A stretch of 11,645 nucleotides of DNA from Gemmatimonadales bacterium UBA2975 (GCA_002348265.1 DEAT01000002.1:1-11645), one strand, 5' to 3'. Shown: positions 1 to 7,484, counted from the first letter of the stretch. The notes: generated from the letters alone by a model not told the origin. Made by a program: numbers and translations.

Positions 1-18
1 ATCTTCTTTAGGTGAATG

Positions 19-303
19 TTAGCCAACCATTTCCCGGAGCTCTTTTGCGTGCTCAGTGTAAGCAACACGCCCCGAGCGTGTGAGCGAAAGCCATGTCCGC
101 CGATATCCGAAGTCTCGTTTCTTGGCGACGGCAACATAACCGGCGTCTTCGAGGGATTTGAGATGCTTTGACAGCACTGAATCACTTACGTCGAGTCGTT
201 CGCGGATTAAACTGAACTCCAGTTCGCCCGAGGAGGCCAGCATAGCGCATATGCGTAGACGATTTGGTGCATGAATCAGGGCATTGAAGCGTGAGTGCTT
301 CAC
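19..303 (-). CDS. Small winged-helix transcriptional regulator (ArsR/MarR-like fold)
   Basis: This 94-residue protein is almost entirely one winged helix-turn-helix domain and should bind DNA in the cytoplasm. Residues 5-25 form the first helix, with the NRLRIC core common in ArsR/MarR-type and related winged-helix proteins. Residues 27-55 hold the turn and recognition helix (VSDSVLSKHLKSLEDAG), and residues 56-78 form the wing with basic residues (KKRDFGYRR). No sensor domain or metal-binding cysteine cluster is visible; the single Cys is in the first helix. The start is GTG at 303-301. It shares GTGA with the stop of the upstream membrane-protein gene, a 4-nt overlap that indicates translational coupling. 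The pair probably forms an operon whose operator is the repeat cluster at 835-876. Regulator identity is well supported; the ligand and target are unknown. Confidence 0.87.
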   Translation of the reverse strand: MKHSRFNALIHAPNRLRICAMLASSGELEFSLIRERLDVSDSVLSKHLKSLEDAGYVAVAKKRDFGYRRTWLSLTRSGRVAYTEHAKELREMVG

Positions 304-815
304 TTCGAGACCCCCGATTTAGTCCAATCGTTCGTCGGGTAGTGATACGTCAGATATGCGACAGACACACTGACAATTACGGCCGCGATATAAGGAGCCA
401 AAGGAAGGTCAGCGATCGGAAAGTCACCCTCCAAACGGGTCTCAGGTCTACCCCATAACGTGGCCCATCTTCCCACGAACATTACAACCGCAAAGAAGAG
501 TGCCTGTAAGACAAGAAAAACTTTTCCCGAACCTGAAGGTGGTAAGAGTGGTGCTCTTATACCCAGCAATCGCCCGCTGTACCTAGTAAATAGAACCAAC
601 AAGACAAGTGCGATGCCTGATAACCACGCCCCTAACGCCCAGTGATTCTCTCCCTCTGTTACTGCAAGTGAGAATGTGAGGATGCCACTCAACAAAGAGA
701 TCATAGTGATCAACCAGAGTGGTGGTCTTAGGGATGCTATCGTCTCACTTTCTGCTTTCTCAATGGTCGCAAGTGCCGCTTGTGCTTCCGCACTCGACAT
801 CTGATCGCTGCACAT
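300..815 (-). CDS. Four-helix integral membrane protein, function unknown
   Basis: The product is about 171 residues from the chosen start. It has a short polar, acidic N-terminus (with AEAQAALATIEKAE) and four hydrophobic segments. Counted from the upstream GTG at 836, these lie at about residues 40-60, 66-84, 104-123 and 146-166. I place the start at ATG 815-813 because GGAG lies 6 nt upstream. A GTG at 836-834 would add seven residues, but it overlaps the operator-like repeat and its GGAAAG is only 3 nt away. The gene overlaps the winged-helix regulator by 4 nt. Small regulators of this type are often paired with a membrane protein, so a stress- or envelope-related pair is plausible. No enzymatic motif or named family is recognised. 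Confidence 0.8.
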   Translation of the reverse strand: MCSDQMSSAEAQAALATIEKAESETIASLRPPLWLITMISLLSGILTFSLAVTEGENHWALGAWLSGIALVLLVLFTRYSGRLLGIRAPLLPPSGSGKVFLVLQALFFAVVMFVGRWATLWGRPETRLEGDFPIADLPLAPYIAAVIVSVSVAYLTYHYPTNDWTKSGVSK

Positions 816-834
816 AATCTTCTCCATTAGTCTC

Positions 835-876
835 ACATACTTTCCAGCACGGAAAGAAGAATGCTACATACTTTCC
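835..876 (-). promoter_or_regulatory. Operator-like cluster of three GGAAAG/CTTTCC boxes
   Basis: An 11-bp direct repeat, read on the minus strand as GGAAAGTATGT, occurs at 876-866 and again at 845-835. The copies are offset by 31 bp, close to three helical turns. Between them lies an opposite-facing box, so that 840-845 and 851-856 form the inverted repeat CTTTCC-agcac-GGAAAG. The cluster sits immediately upstream of the membrane protein/winged-helix regulator pair and covers the alternative GTG start at 836. The arrangement is what one expects of a dimeric winged-helix repressor acting on its own operon. Binding is inference. Confidence 0.6.
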
Positions 877-940
877 ATAACGGCAAGTGATCTGCTGTGC
901 TGTTCAGGCGGTTTCGTTTTTTGGAATGCCTTTTGGATAG

Positions 941-2038
941 TTAGCCTAGGGCCCGCAGGTATTCCTGATCCCAAGCAGCGATCATGCTCTCCAGTTCCGC
1001 GTAGGGACCGGGTCTGTATGCGTGTGAGGCAATGCCTTGCTGGGAAAGGCGGCTCACCGACCAGTCCTGCTCATTGGTCATATTCCAGAACTCGATTGCT
1101 GATGAAGGGTCGAAGTCCGGAGCGGTAATGGCGTCAGGGTGGAAGAGCCAGTCACATATTATTCGCGTCTGATTCGTGGCTAACCGGTCAATTCTGTGAG
1201 TAAGCACATAGTCCGGATGAAGGCTGAGCAGGAGGTTGGGGAAAATTGTGTAGTACTGAACGAAATTAAGATCGTCCCCTTCAAGCGTTCCAAGTGGAGC
1301 CGCACATCTTTGTCCTGTCATTGTCATACTTCCCCCTTCAATTTCCATCTTCATGGGTCCCCCTAAAAAGGGGCCTTCCTCAAGGTCGTTTGAGGCGTTT
1401 CGGAACGGGGTAAGGCGATTGAGCACCGGGTGTAGAGCAGGACAGTGGTAGCATTCAGAGTAGTTCTGGAAGATCAGCTTCCAGTTTGCGGGTATTTCAT
1501 AAACGATCCGGTGGGCGATCTCCAGACGGACTAGGTCCCAGTTAGTGAACTTGTCGACGAGTGGAGAGAAGACTTTTTCGAATGGTTCTGGCTCCTCTGA
1601 GAGGTTGACGAAGACACAGCCCTCCCACTCTGCCGCCGCTACTGAGACCAGGGGGTAGTCCTCTTTGCAGAAAGACTCCACCTCGTCCATGAATGGTGCT
1701 CCTGTAAGTTCTCCACTTAAAGCATACGTCCACGCGTGGTACCCGCACTGAATTGATTTTGGGAAAATCCCGGTTGGCTCATTCACGAGCCGTGTACCGC
1801 GATGCCGGCACACGTTGTGATGAGCCCGGAGGACTCCTTCGTGATCTCGAAGGACAATGATACTCTCTGACTCCAACTCGAAGAGCATATAGGCCCCGGG
1901 CTCTGCGATTTCGGATACTCGTCCCACGAAGAGCCACTGGCGAAAGAAGATCCGGTCAGTCTCTCGGTCGTATACATCTTCGTCGATGTAGTATCGGCGC
2001 TCGAGTGTCTTGGCGTCGAAAGCGGTGCGTTCAGGCAT
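941..2038 (-). CDS. Rieske non-heme iron oxygenase, alpha (catalytic) subunit
   Basis: This 365-residue cytoplasmic protein has the two-domain layout of ring-hydroxylating-type oxygenase alpha subunits. Residues about 34-145 are the Rieske domain, with [2Fe-2S] ligands C77-x-H79 and C98-x-x-H101. The catalytic domain carries NYSECYHCPALHP, giving mononuclear iron ligands H198 and H203, with D325 in NEQDW as the third. The bridging position between the two metal sites is Glu195, where the classical aromatic dioxygenases have Asp. Glu here is known for the carnitine oxygenase CntA, so N-demethylating or quaternary-amine oxygenases are as likely as aromatic-ring enzymes. An electron-supplying reductase is required but none is in the window. 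The start is ATG 2038 with only a weak Shine-Dalgarno site. The gene stands 104 bp from the next minus-strand gene and is divergent from the propeller lipoprotein. The family is sure; the substrate is unknown. Confidence 0.93.
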   Translation of the reverse strand: MPERTAFDAKTLERRYYIDEDVYDRETDRIFFRQWLFVGRVSEIAEPGAYMLFELESESIIVLRDHEGVLRAHHNVCRHRGTRLVNEPTGIFPKSIQCGYHAWTYALSGELTGAPFMDEVESFCKEDYPLVSVAAAEWEGCVFVNLSEEPEPFEKVFSPLVDKFTNWDLVRLEIAHRIVYEIPANWKLIFQNYSECYHCPALHPVLNRLTPFRNASNDLEEGPFLGGPMKMEIEGGSMTMTGQRCAAPLGTLEGDDLNFVQYYTIFPNLLLSLHPDYVLTHRIDRLATNQTRIICDWLFHPDAITAPDFDPSSAIEFWNMTNEQDWSVSRLSQQGIASHAYRPGPYAELESMIAAWDQEYLRALG

Positions 2039-2279
2039 GGTCGTCTTGTCAGTCTGCTGCGTTGCGAGCTTGTGCGAAGGTAGGCTGCTTAATCCGAGGC
2101 GCGAGTGCGTGTTTGATACAGTTCAATACAAGAACGTCCTAGCAAACTGTTGACTCGACAAGCATCAGTTGGCTTGCGGTTCAGTTCCCGACTGATTCCC
2201 TCTCTGTTAGGGCACTGCAAGGGTACACGCATTGGCGCCCTAGCTGTTCACAACCGATCTTGTTCGAACTCCACAGTTT
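2039..2279. promoter_or_regulatory. Divergent intergenic region between oxygenase and lipoprotein genes
   Basis: This spacer must hold the promoters for the minus-strand oxygenase and the plus-strand lipoprotein. TTGACT at 2150-2155 and TTGATA at 2113-2118 resemble -35 boxes, but neither has a convincing -10 at normal spacing. A short inverted repeat TCAGT-tcccg-ACTGA lies at 2181-2195, with a related ATCAGT at 2164-2169. I see no open reading frame here that looks coding. Confidence 0.35.
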
Positions 2280-2300
2280 GGGGCTCCTGGAGGGAGCCCC
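2280..2300 (+). promoter_or_regulatory. Perfect 8-bp stem-loop in the leader of the lipoprotein gene
   Basis: GGGGCTCC at 2280-2287 pairs fully with GGAGCCCC at 2293-2300 around a 5-nt loop. The hairpin ends 10 nt before the AAGGAG ribosome-binding site at 2311-2316. It has no following T-tract, so it is more likely a leader structure that tunes translation or mRNA stability than a terminator. It also argues against translation starting at the upstream TTG at 2260. Confidence 0.6.
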
Positions 2301-2322
2301 GCCCCTCATCAAGGAGATTATG

Positions 2323-3468
2323 ATGCGGATGCAGTATTCTTACCTAACAATCATGGTTGTCGCCATTATCGGAATGGCGGCATGTGTTCCATCAGGTAGC
2401 CCAGGTTCTGCCGACTCAAGTGGTAACCTCATCACAGGCGACGGTCTTCCGAACCCAACTCCGTCTGTCGTCACTAACTGGGGTGATCTTCCTGAAGGGA
2501 GGGAATGGGGGTCCACGGCTGGGATCGATATTGATCCGAATGACGGACACATATGGGCTTACGAACGATGTGGAGCGGGTAGCTTCGGTGGTGGAGAACC
2601 TGTGAACTGCGAGTCGAACCCGGTTCCCCCAGTATTCAAATTCGATCGCAACACCGGTGAGGTTCTCGCAAACTTCGGAGCCGATCTCATGGTCACTCCT
2701 CACGGCATCCATGTTGATGCCGAGGGTAACGTTTGGATCACTGACTTTGCGGGCAACCGTGAGGGTACGCGAGGTCATCAGGTGTGGAAGTTCAGCTCCG
2801 AGGGGGAAGTCCTTCTGACGCTAGGTGTGGCAGGTCAGCCAGGGAATGCGCCAGGACAATTCAATCAGCCCAATGATGTGGTGACGGGTCCGGACGGGTC
2901 CATTTACGTCTCTGATGGCCACAATGGCCAGGGCATGACGTCGAATCAGGCGATGAACTTAGGTCGCGAGGCTGGCCAGACGGCACGTATCCAGAAGTTC
3001 ACGCCACAGGGCGAGTTCGTAATGGAATGGGGAGAGATAGGTGTCGAGCACGGACAATTCCGAACACCTCACGCGCTCGCCTTCGACTCACAGGGACGGT
3101 TGTGGATCGCTGATCGCGGTAATCATCGCCTGGAAATCTATGACGAGGACGGTAACTACTTGGAATCGCGCTACAGCTATGGTCGTATCAGTGGGATCTT
3201 CATAAAGGACGAGATGGTGTACGCCATCGATTCCGAGTCTAGTCCAACGAACCATCCGAACTGGCGAAACGGGGTCCGTATAGGTCCGGTTGATGAGGAC
3301 CGAATCGTAGCCTTTGTGCCGCCGTTCGAGCGCGAGAGTCGTGTATACCAGGGGACGGCAGGTGAAGGTGTCGCCGTAGACGACGACGGCAATATCTATG
3401 CGGCAGAAGGTCCGAATTCACTCAGTTGGGCTGGCGGTGCCTTTACGAAGTACGTAGCAGGCAACTAA
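2323..3468 (+). CDS. Exported NHL-repeat beta-propeller lipoprotein, PAL-like
   Basis: The start is ATG 2323, 6 nt after AAGGAG; ATG 2320 is nearly as good. The 381-residue product begins with a lipoprotein signal peptide whose lipobox ends in AAC, giving lipidated Cys21. The rest is a beta-propeller of NHL-type blades (PHGIHVDAEGNVWITD; QPNDVVTGPDGSIYVSDG; TPHALAFDSQGRLWIADRGNHR). Blade order matches the peptidyl-alpha-hydroxyglycine alpha-amidating lyase (PAL) domain. By eye, Arg82, His127 and His250 fall at the PAL catalytic Arg and two zinc His positions. The PAL Tyr position is His200 and the third zinc His is Glu348 (GEGVAV). Cys83 and Cys96 may form a disulfide. It is probably anchored to a membrane facing the periplasm or exterior. 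The paralogue at 9920 is very similar. Lyase activity is unproven. Confidence 0.88.
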   Translation: MRMQYSYLTIMVVAIIGMAACVPSGSPGSADSSGNLITGDGLPNPTPSVVTNWGDLPEGREWGSTAGIDIDPNDGHIWAYERCGAGSFGGGEPVNCESNPVPPVFKFDRNTGEVLANFGADLMVTPHGIHVDAEGNVWITDFAGNREGTRGHQVWKFSSEGEVLLTLGVAGQPGNAPGQFNQPNDVVTGPDGSIYVSDGHNGQGMTSNQAMNLGREAGQTARIQKFTPQGEFVMEWGEIGVEHGQFRTPHALAFDSQGRLWIADRGNHRLEIYDEDGNYLESRYSYGRISGIFIKDEMVYAIDSESSPTNHPNWRNGVRIGPVDEDRIVAFVPPFERESRVYQGTAGEGVAVDDDGNIYAAEGPNSLSWAGGAFTKYVAGN

Positions 3469-3482
3469 ACGCTAATAATGAA

Positions 3483-3537
3483 GACTGTGCCGGTGGGAGG
3501 ACTCAGTCCCACCGGCCAGTCAAGCATAGACATGCTT
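3483..3537 (+). terminator. Tandem strong stem-loops between two propeller genes
   Basis: A 10-bp perfect stem pairs GCCGGTGGGA (3489-3498) with TCCCACCGGC (3507-3516). It is extended by GACTG (3483-3487) pairing with CAGTC (3517-3521), with a single bulged T. A second hairpin, AAGCAT-agac-ATGCTT, follows at 3522-3537, only 11 nt before the next ATG. There is no T-run after either stem. This could be a terminator, an attenuator giving the lipoprotein more transcript than the genes below it, or an mRNA 3'-end stabiliser. Confidence 0.55.
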
Positions 3538-3548
3538 AATTAACTGAA

Positions 3549-4709
3549 ATGACCCTTTTGACCAGAGTAATCATGTGCCGAGTCCCCCAAATTCTTGTGC
3601 TGTTATCGACTGTTTCATTAACGCTAAGTGGGTCTGTGGCCGGTCAATTAGGGGCTGAAATTCGAGGACCAGTTGGTCCTAGCCCATATGAGGTCGTTCG
3701 CGGATGGCACAAGCCGTTTGCTCAGACAGGTTACGCGTTTGGGGGAAACTCGGGGGTTTTTGCGGAGTCTCCGGATCGGATCTTCGTTGCTATGCGGGGC
3801 GAAGCTAGGCTTCCTTCACCTATCCCCCAGGGTTACCTCGGCTTCGCGGGGTCGGTCGGCATCAATGTCCTTTTTGAGGTGGGACGAAGGACGTGGCGTC
3901 ACTGCCTGTATACCCTTGATCGTGATGGTAGAGTCCTAGAGATGTGGGACCAGTGGGATCACTTGTGCAGAGATTCCGACGGCCCAGGCCCTCATCGTAT
4001 TCGCATAAGCCCGTATGATCCTGACAGTCGCGTTTGGGTGATCAACGAGACATTTCACGTGATTCATGTCTTTTCGAACGACGGTTCCCGTCTCTTGTTT
4101 ACCCTAGGAGAAAAGGGCGTTCCGGGAAATGACCAGACTCATTTCGCTAGACCGCAGGATGTTGCTTTCCTTCCAGACGGGAGAATCCTTGTAGCTGACG
4201 GCCTCGACAATCACCGAGTAATGATCCTAGATGAAGACATGGAATATCTGGGTGAGTTTGGAGGGCACGGAGACGCACCCGGACAATTCAATGGCATTCA
4301 TGCCATTGCCGTGGGCCCTGGCGGGCGGATCTTTGCCCTAGATCGTTCTGGGGGTAGGGTCAACGTTTTTAGGACCACAAGTGATCCGACCCGAGTGCAC
4401 CACGAGGCGACTTGGGATGGACTCGCGCTGCCGCTAGACCTGATAGTAAACGATGATTCGGTATGGCTCAGCGATCTTGGCCCACTTCGCTTTGTAAAGT
4501 TCGATTTCGAGGGGAATCGCCTGTATGAGTGGGAGGTGCCTAGAGACTTACCTGATGGATATCTCGAGGTGCACACGTTCTCGGTCGACTCAGATGGCAA
4601 CCTATACGGTGGCGACAATCAGTATGGTCGCACACAGAAACTTGTACCGCGTTCGGGTGTCGATCCGACACTCCTGATTGATCCCCCTTGGGTAGAAGGA
4701 TCTCGCTAG
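3549..4709 (+). CDS. Exported NHL-type beta-propeller protein, divergent PAL-like
   Basis: This protein is 386 residues from ATG 3549; a second in-frame ATG at 3573 would shorten it by eight. Neither start has a good ribosome-binding site, and both leave a Sec signal peptide (hydrophobic core about 13-30, cleavage near SVAGQ). The mature part is a beta-propeller with NHL-like blades at about 198-236 (ARPQDVAFLPDGRILVADG) and 246-275. It is much less like the other two propellers than they are like each other. By eye it keeps Arg83 (AMRG), His149 (GPHRI), His251 (IHAIAV) and His342 (VHTFSV) at the positions of the PAL catalytic Arg and all three zinc His. The PAL Tyr position is Leu. It lies 80 bp from both neighbours on the same strand, so it is possibly in an operon with the M28 gene. 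The function is unknown; a lyase-like or scaffold role is possible. Confidence 0.82.
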   Translation: MTLLTRVIMCRVPQILVLLSTVSLTLSGSVAGQLGAEIRGPVGPSPYEVVRGWHKPFAQTGYAFGGNSGVFAESPDRIFVAMRGEARLPSPIPQGYLGFAGSVGINVLFEVGRRTWRHCLYTLDRDGRVLEMWDQWDHLCRDSDGPGPHRIRISPYDPDSRVWVINETFHVIHVFSNDGSRLLFTLGEKGVPGNDQTHFARPQDVAFLPDGRILVADGLDNHRVMILDEDMEYLGEFGGHGDAPGQFNGIHAIAVGPGGRIFALDRSGGRVNVFRTTSDPTRVHHEATWDGLALPLDLIVNDDSVWLSDLGPLRFVKFDFEGNRLYEWEVPRDLPDGYLEVHTFSVDSDGNLYGGDNQYGRTQKLVPRSGVDPTLLIDPPWVEGSR

Positions 4710-4789
4710 ACTGGATCATCTGGATTGGACAAGAGACTTGAGGTTCATTCTCACTAACACTATTTGCTCATTCTTTTTCTTCGAGTGCC

Positions 4790-6154
4790 ATGACCAGTCT
4801 TCGCTCTAGTGCAGCGCTGTTTTGCCTTCTGATCGCTGTGCCTCCGATGCTTCCAGCTTCAGCTCAGAACGTACCGCCCGAGGTCGATCTTCGTCTTTAT
4901 GACATAATCGATGCATCGTCCGCGGATAGGATTGAGAGGGACATTCGTGCCTTGGTTAGCTTCGGTACGAGAAATACTCTGTCTGACACACTGTCGGATA
5001 CCAGGGGAATCGGTGCTGCTCGCCGGTGGATCAAGGCCGAATTTGACAGTATCTCGCAAGCTTGTGGCGGCTGCTTAGAGGTTTTTTATCAAGAGTCTAT
5101 CGCCCTTCCGTCAGTCCGGATTCCAGAGCCTGTCAACGTGGTGAATGTTGTTGGTATCATCCGTGGTACGGTGCATCCGGAACGTTATGTCATCATGAGC
5201 GGCGACATCGACTCGCGCGCGTCCAATACGGCTGACGGCGAGACTGACGCCCCAGGTGCGAATGACAATGCCTCTGGAATGGCGGGTGTGATAGAAGCTG
5301 CGAGATTGCTCAGTAAGTATGAATTCCCGACTAGTGTGGTGCTCGTGGGTCTGTCGGGGGAAGAGCAGGGTTTATGGGGGGGGCGGAATATGGCTCAGGT
5401 GGCGAGTGAAGAGGGGTGGGATATCGTTGGCGTCCTGAATAACGACATGATCGGCAATGTGGAGGGCATCAATGGTGTAATAGAGAACAATACGTTCCGC
5501 GTATTCTCTGAGCCTTATCCAGCAACAGCTACTGAGCGGGAGATTAGGAGCTATAGGGTGTTTGGTGGCGAGGTGGATGGCCCATCCCGGCAGATCGCTC
5601 GCTACGTGGATCGCGTCACAGATAAGTATTTCACAAATCTTGATGCGATCATGGTGTATCGCCTAGACCGTTTCGGGAGAGGCGGCCACCATCGTCCGTT
5701 CAATGACGCCGGATTCCCAGGGGTTCGGATCATGGAGACAAATGAACAGTACGAACGTCAGCACCAAGACCTAAGGACCGAAAATGGCATCGAATACGGT
5801 GACGTCATAGAAGGGGTGAACTTCGAGTTTGCTTCTCGTCTCACCGCTGTGAATGCCACGGTGCTTGCATCACTAGCATGGGCTCCTCCGGAGCCGACTG
5901 GAGTAGCGATCGGGGGCGCGGTCCGTCCCTCAACTACACTGAGTTGGAATGCAGTTGATGATCCGAATTTGGCCGGATACAAGATCTACTGGCGCGATAC
6001 GACAGCACCGCAATGGACTCATTCTCGCTATGTGGGCAACTCGACTGAGTTTACACTCCGGGATATGGTGATCGACAACTATCTATACGGGGTCGCATCA
6101 GTAGGTGAGAATGGGCACGAAAGCATCGTTGTGTTTCCGACGGAGCGTCGCTAG
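4790..6154 (+). CDS. Exported M28-family metallopeptidase with C-terminal FN3 domain
   Basis: This 454-residue protein has a signal peptide at 1-25 (cleavage after PASA). An M28 zinc peptidase core follows at about 45-365, and a fibronectin type III domain at about 367-452. Core motifs in order are SGDIDSR (138-143), PGANDNASG with Asp159 as the likely bridging metal ligand, SGEEQG with Glu191/Glu192 as catalytic base and ligand, NNDMIG with Asp219, and the late His325 (ERQHQ). The usual first-ligand motif HxD reads DxD (Asp139-Ile-Asp141), so the His is replaced. M28 enzymes are di-zinc aminopeptidases or carboxypeptidases; this one would act outside the cytoplasm. The FN3 domain may mediate surface or substrate contact. 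The start is ATG 4790, which places the signal peptide correctly although the ribosome-binding site is weak. A run of eight G lies at 5376-5383. Confidence 0.92.
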   Translation: MTSLRSSAALFCLLIAVPPMLPASAQNVPPEVDLRLYDIIDASSADRIERDIRALVSFGTRNTLSDTLSDTRGIGAARRWIKAEFDSISQACGGCLEVFYQESIALPSVRIPEPVNVVNVVGIIRGTVHPERYVIMSGDIDSRASNTADGETDAPGANDNASGMAGVIEAARLLSKYEFPTSVVLVGLSGEEQGLWGGRNMAQVASEEGWDIVGVLNNDMIGNVEGINGVIENNTFRVFSEPYPATATEREIRSYRVFGGEVDGPSRQIARYVDRVTDKYFTNLDAIMVYRLDRFGRGGHHRPFNDAGFPGVRIMETNEQYERQHQDLRTENGIEYGDVIEGVNFEFASRLTAVNATVLASLAWAPPEPTGVAIGGAVRPSTTLSWNAVDDPNLAGYKIYWRDTTAPQWTHSRYVGNSTEFTLRDMVIDNYLYGVASVGENGHESIVVFPTERR

Positions 6155-6158
6155 CGAC
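6147..6158. repeat. 12-bp perfect palindrome spanning the M28 stop codon
   Basis: GTCGCTAGCGAC is a perfect palindrome that contains the TAG stop at 6152-6154. It is too short and loop-free to be a good terminator. It may be a protein-binding site or chance, since a few 12-bp palindromes are expected by chance in 11.6 kb. Confidence 0.3.
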
Positions 6159-6271
6159 ATGAGCAAAGCGCAGTAGGGGCCAGAGGTCTTAGTGAGTCAG
6201 GGTAGATAATTGATTACTACTCGTTGATCCTGATCCCTCTTAGCACTAGCGTCTCTGGTCACTGATCTGCA

Positions 6272-6293
6272 GAGGTCCACGGCTGTGGACCTC
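6272..6293 (+). promoter_or_regulatory. Perfect 9-bp stem-loop in the ychF leader
   Basis: GAGGTCCAC (6272-6280) pairs fully with GTGGACCTC (6285-6293) around the 4-nt loop GGCT. The stem ends 6 nt before the GGAAG ribosome-binding site at 6300-6304. It contains the in-frame GTG at 6285, which makes that codon an unlikely start. No T-tract follows. A translational or mRNA-stability role is likely; a short terminator for the gene upstream is the alternative. Confidence 0.6.
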
Positions 6294-6308
6294 CGAAACG
6301 GAAGCCTA

Positions 6309-7421
6309 ATGCTCAAGGTCGGAATTGTCGGCCTTCCGAACGTCGGAAAGTCATCCCTATTTAACGCGTTGACCGCGGTGGGAGCTCCCTCGGAGAACTA
6401 TCCGTTCTGTACGGTAGAACCGAACGTCGGAACCGTAGAAGTCCCGGACGCGCGTCTCGACCGAATACACGAACTTTCTGGGTCGAAGACCAGAGTACCA
6501 ACTGTCATCCAATTCGTGGATATAGCCGGTCTCGTCGAGGGAGCCTCAGAGGGTGAAGGGCTGGGAAACAAGTTCCTTGGTAATATCCGCGAGGTGGATG
6601 CGATTGCGCATGTTCTTCGCTGCTTCGAGGAAGAGGAAGTCGCTCATGTTCTTGGTAGTGTTGACCCGGTCCGGGATCGAGAAATTGTTGAAACCGAGCT
6701 CGTTCTAGCCGACTTAGAAACTGTGCAGCGACGCCTCGAAAAGGTTGAGAAAAAGGCGAAATCGGGAGAGAAGGATGCAATTCGCGAGAAGGGTATACTG
6801 GACAAGGCAATGCGTGCTCTCGAAACAGGCAGGCCGGTGCGGGTAGCGGATATATCTGCGGAGGAAATGCCGGTCTTAAATGGATTTCAGTTGTTAACCA
6901 CTAAGCCTGTGCTCTATGTAGCTAACGTTGCAGAATCGGATCTTCCGGATGCTGATAATGTTTCGACGCGTGCGCTGTTCAATGCGGTGAAGGAAGACGC
7001 TGCCGAACTTAAGGCAAGTAAGGCGATTGTGACTGTTTGTAGCGCGTTTGAATCAGAACTCTCAGGTATGGACGACTCAGACAGTAAGCTTTTCTTAGAG
7101 GAGGTGGGGCTCAGCGAAACCGGACTTAATCGTTTGATTCGTGGAGCCTATGAGCTTCTCGGCCTAGTGACTTTCTTCACTACTGGAGAAAATGAGAGCA
7201 GAGCCTGGACAGTACGATCAGGAAGTTCTGCGCCTCAGGCTGCAGGCACGATTCATTCTGATTTTGAGCGGGGGTTCATCCGCGCTGAGACGATCCACTT
7301 CGATGCTTTTTCTTCAGTGGGCTCATGGAAGTCAGCTCGAGATACCGGCGTTCTCCGGTCAGAAGGAAAGGGTTATACCGTAGTGGACGGTGACATCATT
7401 CTGTTTCGTTTCAATGTTTGA
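6309..7421 (+). CDS. ychF: Ribosome-binding ATPase YchF (OLA1/Obg-family P-loop protein)
   Basis: This is a universally conserved P-loop NTPase of the Obg/OLA1 family that binds ribosomes and is known to prefer ATP to GTP. From ATG 6309 it is 370 residues, the usual length. GLPNVGKSS (8-16) is the Walker A/G1 motif, DIAGLV (71-76) is G3, and NVAES (206-210) is the family's NxxE variant of the G4 motif that weakens guanine selectivity. A charged helical insert lies at about 138-170. The C-terminal TGS domain covers about 286-369 and ends in the typical FRFNV. The start is set by GGAAG 4 nt upstream and by homology (MLKVGIVGLPNVGKS); a GTG at 6285 lies inside a hairpin. The neighbour is not pth, a common partner, but a helical protein of unknown function. 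This is a housekeeping gene. Confidence 0.97.
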   Translation: MLKVGIVGLPNVGKSSLFNALTAVGAPSENYPFCTVEPNVGTVEVPDARLDRIHELSGSKTRVPTVIQFVDIAGLVEGASEGEGLGNKFLGNIREVDAIAHVLRCFEEEEVAHVLGSVDPVRDREIVETELVLADLETVQRRLEKVEKKAKSGEKDAIREKGILDKAMRALETGRPVRVADISAEEMPVLNGFQLLTTKPVLYVANVAESDLPDADNVSTRALFNAVKEDAAELKASKAIVTVCSAFESELSGMDDSDSKLFLEEVGLSETGLNRLIRGAYELLGLVTFFTTGENESRAWTVRSGSSAPQAAGTIHSDFERGFIRAETIHFDAFSSVGSWKSARDTGVLRSEGKGYTVVDGDIILFRFNV

Positions 7422-7484
7422 TTCTGAGTGGGTCCCTACTAGAAGGCTATTGCCCGAGGGAGTGGAATCAACTCCGACCCGAGA

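Noticed and set aside
460..645. 61-codon plus-strand open frame within the membrane-protein gene
   Set aside because: It is antisense to two predicted membrane helices, with no ribosome-binding site and no motif.
2260..2322. Upstream TTG start adding 21 residues to the lipoprotein
   Set aside because: The segment includes a perfect hairpin and an AAGGAG placed for ATG 2320/2323, and it would bury the lipoprotein signal peptide.
2416..2778. 120-codon minus-strand open frame opposite the lipoprotein propeller gene
   Set aside because: It is a shadow of well-supported propeller blades on the plus strand, with no recognisable protein features.
6285..6308. Upstream GTG start adding eight residues to YchF
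   Set aside because: The codon is inside a 9-bp hairpin stem, and YchF proteins begin right before the GIVGLPNVGKS motif.
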